From contig CANOKL010000003.1 in assembly GCA_947566645.1 (NCBI GenBank), forward strand, positions 124,001 through 188,000: a stretch of DNA of 64,000 nucleotides. Reading direction: 5' to 3'. The notes beneath the pieces are model-generated. The model saw only the letters and a program-made list of their open reading frames with translations, ran no database searches and was not told where the DNA came from. The DNA comes from an uncultured Lachnospiraceae bacterium. GTDB lineage: Bacteria > Bacillota > Clostridia > Lachnospirales > Lachnospiraceae. Positions 61,755 to 64,000 of this stretch are shown here, piece after piece. The first letter of the stretch is position 1. The number at the start of each line of letters is the position of its first letter. The translations under genes were made by a program, and so were the position numbers.

Positions 61755-61783
61755 AATATATCATAATCTTTCCCATGAAGCAA
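61755..61783 (-). promoter_or_regulatory. Promoter of the toxin mRNA
   Basis: Minus strand TTGCTT, 17-base spacer, TATATT; start of transcription expected near 61748. Confidence 0.65.
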
Positions 61784-61925
61784 TATCTTTTATATGCAAT
61801 CATACTCTGAAAACCCATAGGGTTAGTGGCAAAAATTTACTGTTTTAGGTCAAAAAAACGTATTTATTCATTTCTGCCCTGATGTTATTCTATACAAAAC
61901 ATTAATATTAAGGAGGAATGAAGAC

Positions 61926-63260
61926 ATGAAAAGAAAACAGGCGGCTGCGCTTGGCCTTGCGGCAGTTATGGCGGTTTCCATGTGTGCCTGCGGCAATTCA
62001 GAGAAAAAGGAGAGCAAATCAGAGGGCAGCGGGGCATCAGATGAAAAGACCATTACATACTGGAATATCGGTACGGAAGATCCGGATCAGTCCATCTTGA
62101 AATCGGCGGTGGATTATTTTAATGAGAATTCTGATTCGGGTTATCAGGTGGAGATGACATCAATCCAGAATGACAAGTATAAAGAGAAACTTGTCATCGC
62201 CATGAGTTCAGGTGAGTGCCCGGATATGTACACGAGCTGGACAGGCGGGCCTTTGCAGGAGTACATTGAATCAGGGTATGCCCAGCCAGTTACGGATCTT
62301 TATAAGGAAAAGGGACTGGACAAGATCTATATGGAAAGCGCAACCGCGCAGGCATCTTTTAATGATGAAATCTATGCTGTTCCGATCTTGAATGTGGCAA
62401 TCAGCGGTATTTTCTACAACAAAGACATGTTTGACAAATATGGTCTGAAAGAGCCTGAGACAATCTCGGATCTTGAAAACATATGTGAGACTCTGAAGAA
62501 GAATGATATCGTACCGTTTGCACTTGCCAACAGCACAAAATGGCAGGGCTCCATGTATTATCAGGGGCTTGCAACACGGTATGCAGGACTGGACGATTTC
62601 AGGGCTGCCTTTGACGGAAGCGGATCCTTTGATGCAGAATGTTTCAAGTATGCCGGAGAAAAGATTCAGGACTGGGTGAAGAAAGGATATTTCCCGGAGG
62701 GTGTAAATTCACTTAGCACGGACGACGGGCAGGATAAGCAGCTTCTGTATCAGGAGCAGGCTTGTATGTTCTATTCTGGATCCTGGTATACAGGGACGAT
62801 CAAATCCGACAGCGAGGAATTTTATAATAAGCTTGGATGGTTCCCGTTCCCGGAGGCAGACGGCGTAGACAAGGGAGCAGAGTACGCTTCTATCTGTAAC
62901 GGTACAATCGGAGACCAGTTTATTTCCTTTAGCTGTAAGGATGACAAGCTAAAAGCTGCGTTTGACTGTGTATCTTATTATTCAACAGAGGAAAGCATCA
63001 ACAATATGGTAGACAATGGAAAGATTCCTCCGGTTGCAGGAGTGCAGGAGAAACTTTCAGATCCGCTTTCACTGGAAATCTGCCAGTTTGCGGAAAGCGC
63101 AACGGATGTCCAGCTGTGGTATGACCAGTATCTTCCATCATCCGTTGCAAATGCACATCTGGATTCATGCCAGGAACTTTTCGGGCTGACCATGACACCA
63201 GAGGACGCATGTGCGGCAACACAGGCGGCTATGCAGGAGTACATTGCAGATAAAGAATAG
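61926..63260 (+). CDS. Sugar ABC transporter substrate-binding lipoprotein
   Basis: 444 aa. Signal peptide with Cys at about residue 20 in the lipobox-like MCAC; family 1 solute-binding fold (TITYWNIGTEDPDQ; ECPDMYTSWTGGPLQEY; GIFYNKDMFDKYGLKEPET; AAFDCVSYYST). It binds an oligosaccharide or monosaccharide outside the cell. AAGGAGG precedes ATG 61926. A hairpin separates it from the permease gene, as often seen where the binding protein is made in excess. Confidence 0.92.
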   Translation: MKRKQAAALGLAAVMAVSMCACGNSEKKESKSEGSGASDEKTITYWNIGTEDPDQSILKSAVDYFNENSDSGYQVEMTSIQNDKYKEKLVIAMSSGECPDMYTSWTGGPLQEYIESGYAQPVTDLYKEKGLDKIYMESATAQASFNDEIYAVPILNVAISGIFYNKDMFDKYGLKEPETISDLENICETLKKNDIVPFALANSTKWQGSMYYQGLATRYAGLDDFRAAFDGSGSFDAECFKYAGEKIQDWVKKGYFPEGVNSLSTDDGQDKQLLYQEQACMFYSGSWYTGTIKSDSEEFYNKLGWFPFPEADGVDKGAEYASICNGTIGDQFISFSCKDDKLKAAFDCVSYYSTEESINNMVDNGKIPPVAGVQEKLSDPLSLEICQFAESATDVQLWYDQYLPSSVANAHLDSCQELFGLTMTPEDACAATQAAMQEYIADKE

Positions 63261-63295
63261 GGAATCAGGGATTCAGGAGAATACGTATGTAACGG

Positions 63296-63334
63296 ACCGC
63301 GTGGCTCAGGTAATACAACAGGCCACGCGGTTTT
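63296..63334 (+). terminator. Attenuating hairpin between binding protein and permease
   Basis: ACCGCGTGGC and GCCACGCGGT form a perfect 10-bp stem with TTTT after it. It should reduce read-through or protect the upstream mRNA end. Confidence 0.8.
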
Positions 63335-63353
63335 ATGAAAGGAGAAAAACAAT

Positions 63354-64000
63354 ATGAATAAGAACAAGAATTCACTTGAAGCGAATAACAGAAAAAGTGT
63401 TGCGGTCACTGCTGTTATTTTTCTTCTGCCTGTTATACTCTTTCTGGCGGTGTATGTCTTATATCCGATTATAGATACATTTGTGATCAGTACCTATAAG
63501 TGGAACGGTATATCGGCAAACCGGGATTTTGTGGGTCTGAAAAACTGGAAGCGACTGCTTGCGGACACAAAGTTCTGGGCTGCGTTCTGGCATAATATTG
63601 TCATTATGGTTGTGTCTGTTGTCATTCAGATTCCGCTGGGGCTGGCACTTGCAACGTTCCTCAATTTCTTCACGAAAAAAGTAAGAATATCCAGGGTTTT
63701 TAAGACTGTCTGGTTTTTCCCGTACCTGATGTCCTCTGTAGCCATTGGCTTCCTTTTTACCTATGCTCTTGCTACAAATGGTGGAATCATCAGCACCATA
63801 TCGGGGTGGTTTGGAGGACAGAATGTTGACCTGCTGGGGAATCCAAAGACAGCGCTTCTTACGATTATCCTGATCGTTTCCTGGCAGTTTACTCCATTTT
63901 ATATGGTTTACTGTATGGCGGGGTATTCTGGCATTTCCGATGATATCTATGAAGCATCTGTGATTGACGGGGCTACAAGAGGACAGTATTTCTGGAAGGT
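63354..64000 (+). CDS. Sugar ABC transporter permease (MalF type), 3' truncated by window
   Basis: 215 codons seen from ATG 63354 (AAAGGAG upstream); the frame runs off the window. N-terminal tail, then helices beginning VAVTAVIFLLPVILFLAVYVLYP, the family block FVGLKNWKRLLAD, and the EAA loop just reached at the edge (EASVIDGATRGQYFWKV). It is the first membrane subunit of the transporter served by the lipoprotein at 61926; a second permease should follow. Confidence 0.92.
   Translation, partial: MNKNKNSLEANNRKSVAVTAVIFLLPVILFLAVYVLYPIIDTFVISTYKWNGISANRDFVGLKNWKRLLADTKFWAAFWHNIVIMVVSVVIQIPLGLALATFLNFFTKKVRISRVFKTVWFFPYLMSSVAIGFLFTYALATNGGIISTISGWFGGQNVDLLGNPKTALLTIILIVSWQFTPFYMVYCMAGYSGISDDIYEASVIDGATRGQYFWK

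Overview
The window reads as chromosomal DNA of an anaerobic Firmicute, most likely a gut Lachnospiraceae. The grounds are strong AGGAGG-type ribosome binding sites, sigma-A-like promoters, a selenocysteine-containing Grd reductase module, an SAM-I riboswitch on metK, several lipoprotein-type ABC binding proteins, and many copies of a G/C-armed intergenic palindrome (GGGGACGGGG...CCCCGTCCCC). Species cannot be fixed from sequence alone. About 40 genes are confidently placed; there are no rRNA or tRNA genes, no CRISPR array and no intact transposase.

Layout. 1-9.1 kb: a very large secreted glycoside hydrolase (5' end off the window) with CBM-like domains, nine FIVAR-type repeats and two Ig-like domains, interrupted by an in-frame TAG; then an AraC regulator and a GH36 alpha-galactosidase. 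9.2-12.7 kb: a YczE/YitT-like membrane protein, a small conserved protein, shikimate kinase and murA. 13.0-18.4 kb: a substrate-specific Grd (sarcosine- or betaine-type) reductase module: GrdG/I-like proprotein, a UGA-containing GrdF/H-like selenoprotein, an NSS sodium symporter, GrdX and a TetR regulator, behind a promoter with two 63-bp-spaced operator-like repeats. 18.4-22.3 kb: SAM riboswitch-metK and a two-component system. 22.3-25.5 kb (minus strand): tryptophanase-like lyase, YheO/DauR-like regulator, APH-fold kinase. 25.6-39.3 kb: an Opp peptide transporter with M29 and M3 peptidases, two amidohydrolases, an iron-type alcohol dehydrogenase and an Rpe-like epimerase. 39.3-44.2 kb: an AT-rich accessory island with two paralogous XRE regulators, unknown membrane proteins, tiny hydrophobic peptides, a DUF4230 protein, a 143-bp foldback element and a RelB/YoeB-type toxin-antitoxin pair. 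44.2-50.8 kb: assorted transporters, a cyclophilin, lipoproteins and hypotheticals separated by palindromes. 51-61.4 kb: an eleven-gene nucleoside uptake and catabolism operon (udp, cdd, deoB, BMP-type lipoprotein, ABC transporter, Crp/Fnr regulator, punA, deoC, YgjV-like). 61.4-61.8 kb: a compact type I toxin/antisense-RNA locus. 61.9 kb to the end: a sugar ABC binding protein and a permease cut by the window edge.

How the genes work together: the window combines amino-acid/peptide fermentation (Opp and peptidases, tryptophanase, Grd reductase), nucleoside scavenging (base release, then deoxyribose phosphate to acetaldehyde and glyceraldehyde 3-phosphate) and glycan breakdown. The most unusual signals are (a) the palindromic repeat supplying stop codons and C-terminal residues to three unrelated genes, (b) the duplicated operator in the grd promoter, (c) the type I toxin locus whose two converging RNAs start with the same sequence, and (d) the AT-rich island with duplicated regulators and tiny membrane peptides.
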